From Bretschneidera sinensis (Eukaryota; Streptophyta; Magnoliopsida; Brassicales; Akaniaceae): 64,000 bases of DNA. Shown piece after piece: positions 12,681 through 25,500 of the stretch. The notes beneath the pieces are model-generated. The model was not told the origin of the DNA. It saw only the letters and a program-made list of their open reading frames with translations, and did no database searches. How positions within the stretch are numbered: position 1 is the first letter of the stretch; each line of letters starts with the position of its first letter. A program made the position numbers and the translations under genes. Location: positions 14,802,001-14,866,000 of the forward strand of contig CM043698.1 in NCBI GenBank assembly GCA_023935145.1. Direction: 5' to 3'.

Positions 12681-15600
12681 TCAGTAGCCTTGATCATCGG
12701 CCGTAGTCTCGGCGTTTTCTCCCTTAAGATGCAAATGTTTCTCTCTCTTCTGAAACTCTGTCAAGCCCTTCCCACTTCCAGTTACACCAACCTTACCATG
12801 GGGATCATCAGGAGACTTAAAGATACTCTCTCGCTTGCGCCCTGAGAAGAAACCAACCTGGGAATGTGAACATGAAAAGACAAATGAGAGAGATTCTGGA
12901 TGATCATACCAAAAAGAAAAAAAGAAATAGATGTTATAGAAAAGGAAATTTATTCTAATGGAGGTTGTCTTGTTCATCCGACAAACACTTATACATGGGA
13001 AGTCCCAAAAGTGAGGAAAAAAAACAACAAAAGGGCACCAAGAACTCCTTTTGACATTTATGTCTTTTCTTTATAATATGCACTTTAGAAGGTAACTCCA
13101 TCATCACTAAGGGCCCCCATTTCAGGTGACACAACAAAGTATACAACAATTTCCCTGAAGGACCAATTTGATCATACTGCGATCACATATCTAATGCAAG
13201 AGCTACTACATACCTTTTTAGCCCTGCCTTTGGTTGTCTGGAACTGTTGCCAGGCATTCTGCCGCTTATTCTGTGTGACTTCAAGTTGCTCAAACCGCAT
13301 CTTTGACTTAAAAGAATGTATCTTCTTACGCTTAGCAGCTTTCTGTAAACATTATGGTACCAACTATCATATCATCATAAGAGGGTGATTAAAAGAAAAA
13401 AAAATTAAAAAGAAACTAAGAAACATAATGTAAACCCAGCAACTGACTTGGTAAATAAGTTTAGGGTTTAGGAACTAATCAACAGTGAGATAAAATGAGA
13501 TAACATAAGATCAATGCCAATAATACCAACACTCACTGAAAATAGTTAAGCAAACACCACTTACCACATCCTCAGGGTCATCGGGTTCTATACGAAGCTT
13601 TGCAGGTAAACTTCGTGATTGGAAGTCAACAGATGCAGCTTGCGCAATCTTCCGTTTGATAGCTTGTTTTGTAGCTTCAGCTACCTTCTCAGCTTCTACC
13701 AAAGCATTGTATTCAATTGGCCTTACATTGGCAGGATCCACCTGGAATTACCAATCATAAGTGACCATGTACCCATTTTCAAACCTAAGAAAATATATAA
13801 TCAAATGCAAGAAAACATGGCCTAACAAATAATGCAAAAAAAAAAAGTGTGAATAGAAACAAGAAGCAAAATAAATACAAGCTATGTTGGAATGAATTGC
13901 CAAAAATGGGCACTATTCTAAGCTTTTCAGAAACAATATTGACAACAAAAATATATAACTTTTTTCTTGTTCCCAAAAGTAATACCAGAAAGCTTAAACT
14001 AGTCCCTTATTTCATATCACTTTATTTTCATACAACCATAGTATGCCATTTACTCATTTTTAAAAATCTGTGCACGCAACTACGCCAAAGAAGCTACATT
14101 GAAACTACTTCCAAACCCTGCCCCCTTTTCCACCCCAGAGGATATATGTGAGCATGGAAAAAGTAAAATCATGAACAAAGATTCATCACTGACTGGAAAG
14201 AACACAATATAACTGGGCTAAGGGAGGATTTATTCATGAGAAAACATCAGTAATTCAGTTGTGTGGCAACAGAGATCATACGGTTCATACCTCTTCCTTA
14301 TTTCCCCATCCATCATAGGAAACATAATAGCCATTTGGAGTATGAGCCTCAACAGTTCCATCATACCTGAACATTCAACTAATCAAACACAAAATAGGGA
14401 AACAAAGGTAAAGAAATTGCAAATACAGTCATGACTATTGAAAAATTTAGCATTCTATTTCATCTATATACCACTCCCCATCTTCACTCCAGACAGCCTG
14501 AACTTTTGTGCCAACAGGGAACTTCTCCTGATGATCGGATATATTTTCTGATTCCTACATAGGGAAGAAAAAGACTGAGTACCTGACAGAAATAGGAAGA
14601 GAACTCGAACACCAGCAAAAAGGCAAAATAATAAGAGACTTCAATCACATGAAAAACATCTGGGAAATAAAAAGGCCACAGCAAGATGGCACCTGGAGAA
14701 TACATGGAAAAGTTTTCTAACTGCAATAACTATCGGAAGCAAATTTACTTAATTGCAAGCTTTGCAGCCCTGTACTGGCCATTTATTGCTGTGCATAACA
14801 TCTATTAAACCATATTACGCAATGCCCTATAGAAAACTCAACAAATGATTCAACAATTTGGGAAAAAAACACAATTAATATGAATTTACCATTTTATTCC
14901 CCTCATACTGGGGCAAACTAGGAGATGCATTAGCACTGGTCCCAACATCTGATCCAGAAATCTCATTTTGCTTTGCAGTTGCAAGAAGTTCCTCCGTCAG
15001 AGCAATCACCTGCATCCCCAGTAATTTAGAAGAAGTCTACAATAATAATAATATATGCAATTATTAACGTCACAGAGGGCAAATTATTGTAATTCAAACT
15101 TAGAATCTCAGAGATTGAACATCTGAAATGAGGTGAGAGGGTAGCAGGCTGGTCATCACGACACATAGCACACCTGCACAGGAACCAAGATAGAAGTGAT
15201 GGGCATCTTGATGAAGCTCCATATTTTCACATATACTCCAATAAATCTTTTTTGATTCTGCCTAAAGTTCCCATTTCTGGATTTCTATTTAACATAAAAG
15301 CCATCCTCACCTTTTTAAACCCTGAAATGAAAACAAACCTCCACGGGATCCATTAGCAGTTAATTGATGTTGCTAATTTGAGCAACATGTTGATTCCTTC
15401 AAAAGAGGGAATGAAGAGAAATGAAAGATATTACATTGAAAACCTAGGCATCTAAATAACAGCATCTAAAACTGATATTTTTGTCTGTTAGTGCTAGGCA
15501 AGAGGTCGACCCAATTTTTCTAAACAGAATATTCAATTTGTAATTCTACATGACAAACTGCGGGATAACAGAAGAACCCCATGCATGTAAAACGCGAAAG

Positions 15601-17178
15601 AAACAAATTAATTTGACGGAGGAAAATTCACAGGAAAACAAAGAACAAGCAGAATGTAACGATCATGAGCAGGGATCACCTCTGTAAGCTCCTTTTCCAT
15701 GTCCGCATATTCAGAGTTTCCGGGATCGTCAACCAAAAGCTGTCTTACCTAATTCCACAGATAAATTAGAAGTGATTTGACAAGAATAACATCCATGCAA
15801 GAACAAGTAAAATAAGTTTATTATTCAGTCTTCAGCGGTGGGCTTTATTTTGGTTGATGGGGATAGTAGGTAGCAACAGCAAAGGAGAATTTGCAGAAGA
15901 AAAATCCTGTACTAAAAAAAGAGAGCAATAACGAGGCCAGCTTCAGTGTAAAATCCTATGAAAATTAGTTAGATTATTATAAAAACAAGATATAAATGAT
16001 TCTCATATTAGTAGGCAAAAATCTATAACACAAGTGTAGACTCTTAATAGCCCAATGTTGCAATCTTAACAACATTTGAATCCTTGGTAAAAATCCTTTA
16101 ATGTTTTTTAATTAAGTAATTGAACCTTTAATAAAGAATATAAAGATTTATGTCGCATAAGTTGGAAAATAATCCAAAAACTTTAAAAGATGATATTTTA
16201 CTCGACCCAGGGGAGTAAGAAAGAAAAATGGTGCCTCCTATGTGGCAGTCATCATTTATTAAAGATGAAACTAACAGATTGAAGTGCTTTCTGATGAAAT
16301 CAAAAACACCAAATGAGTGCCTTACTCATTGAACTTCGAAGACAATGTCAAATTACTTCTGCCTCTAAGTTTAGCATACCAAAGGTGACTCACTAGCACA
16401 TGCACACCAACCAAAAAGGACCATCACCAACTTATCAAACAACTGTTGGAAACTGAAGCAAACTCAATCCCAAAACATGACCAAGTACTAACATTGCCAC
16501 AAATTGTCAGCATGAAAAAAAAGACCTCTAAAACGGTCAAGACATTGCGCAAAATATTTGGACTTCAGGTATTCGCAAGACCAATTGGACCAATAGTACT
16601 TAATGATGTGTGTGTTGACACATAATCTGTTTGAAGCACACCAAAACTATCATAATAAAATTAGTCTAAACTCACAAAATTCGACTCTAGAAACCCTAAT
16701 AATTAAAAAAACAAACAAATTTCAAGAAGAACTTAACACAGATTTCAATTTTCATTACTTTTAGTTCCGGTTTCCTCTACTTCCTCAGCAACCAAACATA
16801 ATAAAAGCAAATAAGCAAAATTTAAAAGGAAAAAGTGTATAAAAAACCCTAAATTATTCATCGAACAAAACCCTGATTTAACACACAGCAAAGACTAATC
16901 CAACTAAAAGGATCTTTTTATTCGAACCCCATTCGATTTAGGTGAAGAAGAACAAACAACCCACTTTTAAGAAACGCCCAAATTCAAAAAGTAGTGAAAT
17001 ACTGATTATCAAATTGAATTATAAATCAAAACCAAAACCCACAAAGAAAAAAGAACTCGCAAAAAATGATAATAATAACAAAGAAAATAGAGATAAGTAC
17101 TACCTGCTGGAGCTGATTTTTATACGTAGAGAGATTTAAAGCTAGCTCTTCTATGCTTAACTCATCCCCTCCTTGCAT
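12681..17178 (-). CDS. SPF30: Survival-of-motor-neuron-related splicing factor 30 (Tudor domain)
   Basis: Eight exons join in frame on the minus strand: 17178-17104, 15748-15680, 15009-14890, 14554-14472, 14366-14291, 13741-13565, 13342-13214 and 12857-12681. They give 301 aa with a TGA stop at 12681-12683, the size of plant SPF30. SPF30/SMNDC1 acts in the nucleus in spliceosome assembly, helping the U4/U6.U5 tri-snRNP join; its Tudor domain binds symmetrically dimethylated arginine in Sm proteins. Residues 1-60 form a charged helical start with QQVRQLL. The Tudor domain is about residues 99-150, from KFPVGTKVQAVW to VDPANVRP, with candidate cage aromatics W110, W116, Y117, Y129, Y130 and Y133. 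A lysine/arginine-rich C-terminal half follows, with KRKKIHSFK and a GFFSGRKRESIFKSP segment. All introns are GT-AG. It neighbours CAND1 in the same orientation. Confidence 0.95.
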
Positions 17179-17284
17179 GTTTTTTCTTAAAAGATTTTCA
17201 CCTTAATTTTCCTTCTAATCTTTTTTCTCTAAAAATTGAGAGACTGATTTTCTTTTTCTTTCTTCAGGGTTTCATTGATAAGAT

Positions 17285-17290
17285 TCTTAT
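17285..17290 (-). promoter_or_regulatory. Possible TATA box of SPF30
   Basis: On the minus strand, TATAAG occurs about 107 bases upstream of the SPF30 start codon and is followed by a pyrimidine- and A-rich leader. Position and context suit a core promoter element, but the match to the consensus is imperfect. Confidence 0.3.
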
Positions 17291-17394
17291 ACAGAAAGAG
17301 AGAGGCAGTTTCCCGTAATTTCAAGGATGGCCCCGCGTTTTCTCACGTAGTTTTTTTTAACTATTTTATAGTTTCCTTTTGGTAAACCACAGCA

Positions 17395-17835
17395 AAATCC
17401 CTCTAGTTTAATCATAAATATAATTATATTTTAAATTTTTAAAAAATAACAATCACATTTCATCGATCAAAAACATTAATCGAAACAATGAAAATTGACA
17501 TTCTTTCAATGCGTTAGAACCCCATATATGAATTACTTTTTGAATTAATCACAAGAATTGCACTTTGTTTATATCATCATTTAACTTGAATTCGTTCCTT
17601 ATTAATGTTTGTATATATTATAGAATGAATATGATATAAAAGTTTGGAAGATAATAATATGTTTTAAAAATTTGATATGTAATTATATTTATGATCAAAC
17701 TTGAGGAATATTTTTAATGTATGTATACACTATATGATGCATTTATAATTTTGTACGAAAGTTTGGAGGGAAAAGACATGTTTTGAAAATAGTAGTTGTA
17801 TTTATAATCAAACGTTAGGGACATAGTTATAGTTT
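17395..17835. mobile_element. MITE-like foldback sequence upstream of SPF30
   Basis: A segment at about 17397-17450 (TAGTTTAATCATAAATATAA and an A/T-rich continuation) is matched in reverse complement at about 17650-17705. A second, partial match lies at about 17775-17830 (ATCAAACGTTAGGGACAT). The last two also repeat each other directly. There is no coding capacity. The composition resembles the MITE at 9917-10441, but I cannot show they are one family. Confidence 0.5.
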
Positions 17836-18283
17836 ACTCTTTTTTTTTCTATAAAACAAAAAATTATTGACTTAGACTAAGGTTGTGTTAGTTTAAGGTA
17901 TTTATAGAAGAGATTTCATTTTGAAAGGTATTTTAAATATTTTTTTCTAAATAAATTGTTTGGTTACAATAAAAAAGATTTTTTTAAAGTACCCTTGAAT
18001 TTTAAAATGGGATTTAAGAGCCTCAAATCCCAAGTTAAAATAAGGGCTAATAAGACATTGTTCCGAAATTCTTTGGTGATAGGATTGTTGAATCCTAGTT
18101 AAACCATAAAATAAGACCCTCTATTAAAATTTGCAATTCTCTCGTATTAAAATGTCACTAAAAGTTAGGTAATTTTCTTTCTTTTTTGGAGATAATGTAT
18201 CTAATTAGTTTTATATGTAACTTTTTTTTCACCTTATCAAAAAAAAAAGAGTTTAGGATGACAATATTAAAGGAAAACTCAAA

Positions 18284-19326
18284 TAGGGGTGAATATGAAA
18301 ATCGATGGACTCGCAGGTCTAACCCAAACCGATGTAATGGGTTAGATTGGAGTTTTCAAAAGTTTGATTGAGTTTGAGTTGATAAAGCTTTTACTGGATC
18401 ACTGGTTAAAAAAAAAAAAATTAATCCGATTTAAACCGGTAACTCAGTCATTATATAATTATATTTTATATATATTTAATATATACTTATTTTAAGGTTT
18501 GATTGGCTATATTCATATTTTGGTATTAGTTTTTATTGCAATATATATTTTGTGTGTGTATATTTGATAACTACATTCATATTTTGATAAATTAGTTTAG
18601 ATTGTAATAATATTCCATGTGTGTATTTTTTCTGTGTATATATATCTTCTCATTTTTTTTCTTTTTAGAAATCCTCCCACAAAAAAAGAAAAAAAAGTTT
18701 CCACCAAAAGGCCGATTAGAGTTTAAATATGTGATGAACATGTTTTTTTTAATACTTTTTAGGTGAAGAAGCCTGTTTCTTTTCGTGAAAATATTTCTTT
18801 TGGACTTTTTATATACTTTCCAAAAATTTATTGAATTGATTTACCTATCCTATATTCATTCATTTTTTTTTTGTATGATGGAATTTGGTTATGAATATTC
18901 TAGGACCAAGTCTATACTAGTGTTGAAATTTTGAAGAATTTTATTTATCAAACACCTTTAAAATCTAATTTTTATTTACTTTTATATGGTTTGTATTAAA
19001 TTAAGGTTGTTTGAACTTTATTGAAAATGATTTAAAGTACTTAATTTGTAAATGATGATTTGTAAGGTTTAATAAATTCTTGTATGAATTTTATTTTGAA
19101 TCTAATGAATGATGAATAATTACAATAAAATATTTTTTCTTATGTAATATGTTTGCATTAATTTTTATGTGAAAAAATACTAAACCGATGTTCTAAATTG
19201 ATCCAAACCAAATAGGTTGGGTTAAAATTGGATAGATTCATATATTGGGTTGGGTTAAGATTTTTCAATCTGATATAATTTGGTTAGATTAATTTTTTAA
19301 ACTAACCCAACCTATCCTCACTCCTA
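18284..19326. mobile_element. Possible non-autonomous hAT-like element
   Basis: The left end, TAGGGGTGAATAT, and the reverse complement of the right end, TAGGAGTGAGGAT, agree at 10 of 13 bases. This terminal type is common in plant hAT MITEs. Subterminal regions on both sides carry repeated AACCCAA/GGGTTAGATTGG words in opposite orientation. No 8-bp target duplication is evident, so the boundaries are uncertain. Confidence 0.3.
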
Positions 19327-19827
19327 CATATAACACCCCTAAAATTCATTTTTGGAGTTACTTACCCCCTTATTTTGCATTAAAAAAAGCAAGTACCACG
19401 TCATTTTAAAAGTCAAATGTACTACCAAATACTAGTGTCATGGGCTTAGGATGGTGCAGAGGTTTTTAATGAATAGCAATACTGAGATAAGAACCCTCTT
19501 TATTTATTAAAAGAGTCGTTGGTTTGAAAAATCAAACTCAAGAACTCAACGCACCTAAATACATTTGACTTGAGATAATATCCATTAAATCGAAACTAAA
19601 CATTACATCATTGCTTGGATCTTTATTGAAAAGAATATCGATATTGTTCCTCGTTTGGTTTTACATATTGTCCACCAATCAATTTTTTCTTTATTTTTGG
19701 AAGAGTAAGGGGAGCAGTAAACTTGTAATGTTTGCTCTACCAACATAAATAGCTCAGACATTTTTCTTCTTTTTTATCATCCGGAACAACTTGGACTGGA
19801 AGGGGGGTTTCACTCGCAACTACAGGC

Positions 19828-20777
19828 ACTATTTTATAGCAATGACTACCATTACTCTAGTGAATGCAGCTGGACCTATATAGAATTCAGAATGCAAAAC
19901 ATTTTTTTTTATGATGGAACAAGAACTAGAGAACGAAAAAACACAGAAATAAGTAGTTCATGGTAATATTGTGAGAGTCGTTGTGGTAGTTGCCGGAAGC
20001 AAATTCCTCTGTCAGTGATCTGGTTGCCCTTGGCTTCTGCCAAGCTGTCCTGCGAGTATGTATAACCTTGACTGGATTGGGGGTTTCATTGTGGAAAATA
20101 ACATGGTTCCTGTGCCTCCAGATAGACCAGAGAATGTATCCAAACGCCGATTTATGCAGTCCATTTAATGATTTGTTACTGATAATATACTGAATCCAAT
20201 TAAAAGTCAGATCTGATTGAAGCAGATTCCATATCCAAGACAACGCAAAACCAAACCAAACTGCCCTTGCAAAGGTGCATTGCAAAAAAATATGGTCCAT
20301 AGTTTCCAGATGAAGAGCACAGAAAGGGCAACGCCCATCATCTGTTTCGAGAATGTTCATAAAAGAACGACTCCCACAGGAAGAGCTTTATGAACCAATT
20401 TCCACATGAACAACACAATCTTGAAAGGTGTTCGGAGTCTCCATAGCTTCCTCCAGAAGTCTTTTAAGGCGTGGAGTGTGAGAGGAGGGAGTGTTACCCG
20501 ACAAGGATTGAGCCACCTTATATCCAGATCCCGTAGTATAATTTCCATCTGCGGTGTGGAGCCAATGCAAGCATGTTCCTTTCCCAACATGTGGTGGAAC
20601 AGAGTTCTTGTTATTGTGGTTGCCATGATATCCCTAAATCCCACGTCGTAAAAGATCACGCCCTTTAAGAATGCCACGCCACAGCCAAACATCAATTCTT
20701 AGAGCATAAGAGGCTGAAGACTTTACTTCTTTAAAAGGAAATTGGAAGGACTCAATGAAGATGGTCTCTAAATTGGC
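19828..20777 (-). pseudogene. Partial duplicate of CAND1 3' exons, split by a LINE
   Basis: Two pieces of CAND1 lie here in the same order and orientation as the real gene. The piece at 19828-19903 matches the start of exon 23 plus the adjoining intron (real copy about 24146-24231). The piece at about 20697-20777 matches part of exon 21 (real copy about 24677-24757), with a recognisable ESFQFPFKEVKSSASYAL translation. The stretch for exon 22 is missing and a LINE fragment sits between. Only a few per cent of CAND1 is present and it could not make the protein. It most likely arose by local duplication of genomic DNA, since intron sequence is included. Confidence 0.8.
19904..20692 (-). mobile_element. 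5'-truncated LINE fragment with zf-RVT domain
   Basis: Minus-strand reading frames encode the C-terminal part of a plant LINE ORF2. In order they include a segment ending TPFKIVLFMWKLVHKALP and the zinc-binding reverse-transcriptase domain (CPFCALHLETMDHIFLQC, with cysteines and histidine spaced as in zf-RVT). Then comes a W..RN..IFHN region. The frame shifts at least once. A T run at about 19904-19912 marks the A tail. The flanks carry GCAAAACAT (19895-19903) and GCCAAACAT (20684-20692), a probable target duplication with one mismatch. Confidence 0.8.
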
Positions 20778-21116
20778 AAGGAAGACAAAAAAGCAAGTAC
20801 AAAACCATAGAGGAAAATTGCCACGAAAAAGGCCACTTAGTTGGAATTCCATTGCCAATGGAAACAATGCTTAGAATTAGTTCAAAGCAAGTGGGTCGAC
20901 GAGAGAGAGGAGGGAGAAGGACGGGAGCGAGAAGGAGAGGAAGAAGGGAAAAGTTTGGGGTGAGGTGATTTTCTCCTTAAATAGTGTACCAGTTGTGCTG
21001 TATACTGTAGCTTCCAAATTTCAACTTTAGATGAGTTAGGACTACTTATCATTTTTCTGATAAAAAAAAAATAAAGTGATTTAGGACTCCCAACTTATTC
21101 AGGAGTTAGGACTCCT

Positions 21117-21590
21117 AGATTCACTATCGGATGACTTTTTAAAAACCATTGGATTTAGGCCATTGCATCTTTCTTTGTTTTGGTGAAGGAGGATTAGATG
21201 AGTTTTACAAGCCATTCTAGGAGGCATACTATGAATTGCCAAAAGGATGTTTATAAGCATCATCAGATGGATAGTCAAAATACCAAAAATCTCTTTGGCT
21301 CTTCTCGGGGAGAGCAACAACCAAGCAATTCGATTCATGGTAGCCATGCTCAATCTTGTGCTGAGGAAAGGAATGCAGCAAGTACCTGCAATCCTTAATT
21401 AAAGCTCCATTAAGATTGGTTTTAACAATATCCATCTCCTTGACCATTAAGAGTCCATTTCTTAATCCCAACAGCTCAGCAGAGAGGGTGTCAATGAGTC
21501 CCACTTCTCTAGTGCTACCTTTTAAGCCATTTTCATGAATCATCACCCAAAATACTTCCCGAACCTGCAAAATCTGGGGCATCTTCTATG
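21117..21590 (-). mobile_element. LINE RNase H-like fragment, minus strand
   Basis: The minus strand from about 21582 to 21229 reads as the RVT_3-type RNase H found at the end of plant LINEs. It has LSAELLGLRNGLLMVKEM, an NLNGALIKDCRYLL segment and an H..HESN..V..L motif. It is frameshifted at the end and has no start. The catalytic acidic residues cannot all be placed. Confidence 0.6.
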
Positions 21591-21779
21591 ACCTCCATCT
21601 TGCTTGGGATTCGGGATAGAGCCGAATCATTCTCGAGTAGGATTTCAAGATTGCGGTTGAGAAAATCTTAAGTTGTAAGACTCCCATAGATCACGCACAC
21701 TGTGCGCACAAACCTAACACAGAGCGCACAACCCGCACACAACACGCAAATCCCAATTCCCAACTTTGGGTTAATCTCG

Positions 21780-21944
21780 GCTTTCAAAACTATGCTTCAA
21801 AGTGATTGGCAATGTTCCGTCATGCACATTCATGCAGAAGCCAACGATTGTGTTGATTGTTTGGCTGAAAAATGTGTTGTTCAAGGTGCCAAGATTTGGC
21901 AGGCTACTCCTAGTTTGGTTGAGCTGATTCAGTTTGTTGCTTGA
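21780..21944 (+). mobile_element. LINE RNase H C-terminal fragment, plus strand
   Basis: The plus strand encodes a segment with H.HAEANDCVDCLAEKCV, which matches the last motif of plant LINE RNase H domains (H..REAN..AD.LA), followed by a stop. It lies about 200 bases from a second RNase H fragment of opposite orientation at 21117-21590. Each is a scrap of a different insertion or of a rearranged one. Confidence 0.55.
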
Positions 21945-22527
21945 AGTATCTAGGCCAGGTTCGTCGTGGTCTAATGGGCTCGGCCCACTCCAAAGAACCA
22001 GAAAAAAACATACATATCTAATAAGAACATGGTAACATGTATTGTATTTGTTCAATGTGCCAGCAACAAAACCACAGTTGGCAACAAATATGTCGACCAA
22101 AATACAGTTTTTTCCAACAAATACAGATATAGCTTTTTCCAAGATAGAAATAAGTCGACCAAAATAATTTTCACTGAAGCAATTCAGTAAGCATTGGCCT
22201 TGAAGGGAACTAAGATCTAAAAATGACGATGAGATCACGAAATTGAAGGACAGATGCAATGAAAAGGAACGGGATTCCATATGATTTGACCCTATACATG
22301 AAAATTCCTATATAAGACAATCATGTGATTCTTTTTTTGTATGCTTCTGCAACCAAAACTTTGAGATTCTTAACCCCTTTGTACAACTACGAATGGAGTA
22401 TATAACCTTTTCACTCTCTTCCTCTCCAAAGTGTGATCATATAACAGCATCAAAGTAACCATTCACCTTTTCATTCCTTGCAAACTTGGTGTAACACCTT
22501 AATAATAGTGAGGTGTCAACATCTCGA

Positions 22528-25500
22528 TCACTCATTCCTGATGGAATAATACTTGTCCCAAAGTGTGGGAGACTTCGAAATTTCACTCATTAGGTTCTTG
22601 AATTTTAGGCTGCAGTCTCCTCCACTACAAAATAGTGAAAAACATATTAGAATTAACAAAGCCATGAAGTCATAAGCATTCAAGTCATCTTCTCTTATGT
22701 AGAGTCAGTAACTTAGGAATAAAAGAGATGCAAGTTTTGAATATAAAAGCCAAACCTTGTGCGATTCAAGCATGCAATGGCACGCAAAGCACTTCGAATC
22801 ATGTCTTCATTGCGATCTACTTCTTGCTTGACGGCATCCTGCTTTGGCTTAAAATTTATTGTTTTTTGGAGTGGATCCACCAATGAGTCCAGCACTGGAA
22901 ATTACAATAATATAACATGATAAGAAATTTGTAAAACATCTTAAATCTCCAGTAAGAAATTTCAATTACATCACTAACCTGCTAACACGGCAGATGGACA
23001 TTTATCTGCAAGTTTTGAGAGGATAAGATGGCAAGGCATTTTAACATCATAATGATCTGGAAATGTCAAGATTTAGGTCAGATGAAAAGTACTAAAACCA
23101 ATAACCATAACACTCACCACATAATACTCGACGGTCATAAATTTACCAAGAAACCCAATTCCCCATATTTACAGATAAAAGTTGTTCTATATAACCAACC
23201 CCCACCTCAAAAAAGGATAATATTCTTCCAAGATAAGCAAGTAATCATTTGACGCACAATTAAAGTACTTGAGGCAATAAACAGACAGAACACTGGGAAA
23301 GAAAAAATTAGCAATAAATACTAACCATCCAGTCCAGATTTCATGTAAGGAACAATGAAAGAAGAAGGGTTCACTTGATCAAGACAACTGTCCAGCAATG
23401 TGTCTACACACTCAAAAGCTGCCTTCCTTAGCTCGAGCCCATCATCTACAATGTGCTTGAAGGGACCAAGATCAACCGTTCTTATCAATTCTTTCTGCAA
23501 CATGCCAAGAACTTAAAATTAGAAATGTGATATCAAAAGAAGTAATAAAGTATGAAAATAAGCAAAAGATATGGTAAAAAAAACAAAGAACCAAAAATGA
23601 AGTGATTACATAAACTCCATTTAACATGGCAGAAGGAATAAAGGGATGGAACCATATAGTTCCACTAAACGACATCAAGTCTTAAATACGAGCCACAACA
23701 GTCAAGTTCAAAGAAAAGCAAATAAGACTGTCAAATTATTGAGATGGCAACCAGATGAGGACTAGACATTACTAGTGATAATTACAGCCATCCAGCATTG
23801 TGCTAAATCATCACGAGGCTGGAAAAATCTCTCAAGTTACCTTAACAATTGTCTGATCATAAAGAAGCGGCAACAATTCTGGAAGAAGTCCTTTAATGAG
23901 ATTAGGCTTATTGTGAGCGAATGTGCTCAAAGCCAACACAGCTGCACGCCTAACATGCTGAACAAACATATCAAATAATAAGGTTTACATATATATCAAC
24001 CTTGCACAAGCGTTTTTATTTGAATATTGGAGTAAAAAAATTTGAAGACCTACCCTGTCACTATCCTTTATAAGCATAAGGAATGAAGAAATCTCAGGGT
24101 ATATGATTTCATCTATCTTCTCTGGACGCTCAACTATAGAATATTTTACAGCAATGACAACCGTTGCTCTAGTGAATGCTGCTGGACTGCTTGTCCTCAC
24201 CTATAGAGAATTCAGAATACAGAACAAAGAAACTTTCTCCATTAAACATACATGTAATGTCACAAGCTCAAGTAGAATTGCAAAAAGAATTATTTTCCAA
24301 TGGTCCATTACCTTAAGTGCAGGAACAAGTTTTGCAGGTTCAATAAGCGCAATTTTACCCAGGCACTCAGCTACTACATTGCGTACCCCCTCTTCCTCAC
24401 TTTCACAGTGAGTAAATAGTAAATTAAGTATTTTCTCAACGCTAGAATCCTGGAACTCTGCTTTATCAACAGATTGCCTTACTATTACCTGTATGATGGG
24501 GAAATCAAAAATTAAAGCCGAGATACTATATTAAAATTCAGTTCAAATACACATTCCTACTTTAAGAAAATGCACCTCCTTGAGAGAATGAAGCAAGAGA
24601 TACTGTTTCTTCTGCTGATTATCAATCTGGTCCAAGATAAAAGGTAAATACTTGGATAGATTACCAACAGCGATATTTCCAAGAGCATAAGAGGCTGCAG
24701 ACTTTATTTCTTCAAAAGGAGATTGGAAGGACTCAATGATAATAGTCTCTATATTGGGATGTGAGCTTAGATCCTTCCTTCTACCAATCTCCCCCAGACA
24801 GAGCAAGGAAAGATGCTGCTTAGCCTGTAAGATGAAATCAATTATGAAAAGCAAAATTCACAAAAGATTCATAATACTGGTCCAGAGTTGGGAAAACCGT
24901 ATAAACACAGACAAATTAAGAGGGATATGTGCCCCAAGGGGGGAGAGGGAGCTCATAGCCTTGTTCTCTTGTACTTTCAAGACTGTTAATACACATTCAC
25001 CTTACACGGGTCCAGATAAAAGGACCAGTGCCTTTCAACCCCTAAATATTACAGACCTTCAATGTTGAATCAAATCCACAGACCTAGGGTTTCCAATCAA
25101 TTCAAGAAAGTGACAAAAAAAGGACATCACAACTAAGTTTGAATGTAAAACAAACAGGCAAAAAGATGAACACAGAAAAATTAAATTCATTTCAAACCAT
25201 CAAAACAAACTAAAGTTATCATAACAAGGAAGACATTTTTTCATTGGTTTCTTCAACTGTTCAAAATCCCGCTAATGATAAAGTAATAGTGGACGAGACC
25301 ATAGAAGCTAATTAATGCCGAGCTTGAGCTGTGGAGGGAAACTCTGGAATCAAAGGGTTTTAGATTAAACAGGTCTAAGAGCGAGTATATCGAATGCAAA
25401 TTTAGTACAAGCTTAAATATTAACGAACAGGGGGTGAGAATTGAGGGTCAAGGTATACCAAAAGGCTATCATTTTCGCTACCTTGGTTTAATCATTCGAA

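Noticed and set aside
13849..14151. 100-aa plus-strand ORF within SPF30
   Set aside because: It falls entirely in SPF30 intron 5, between the exons at 13741-13565 and 14366-14291, and is low in complexity.
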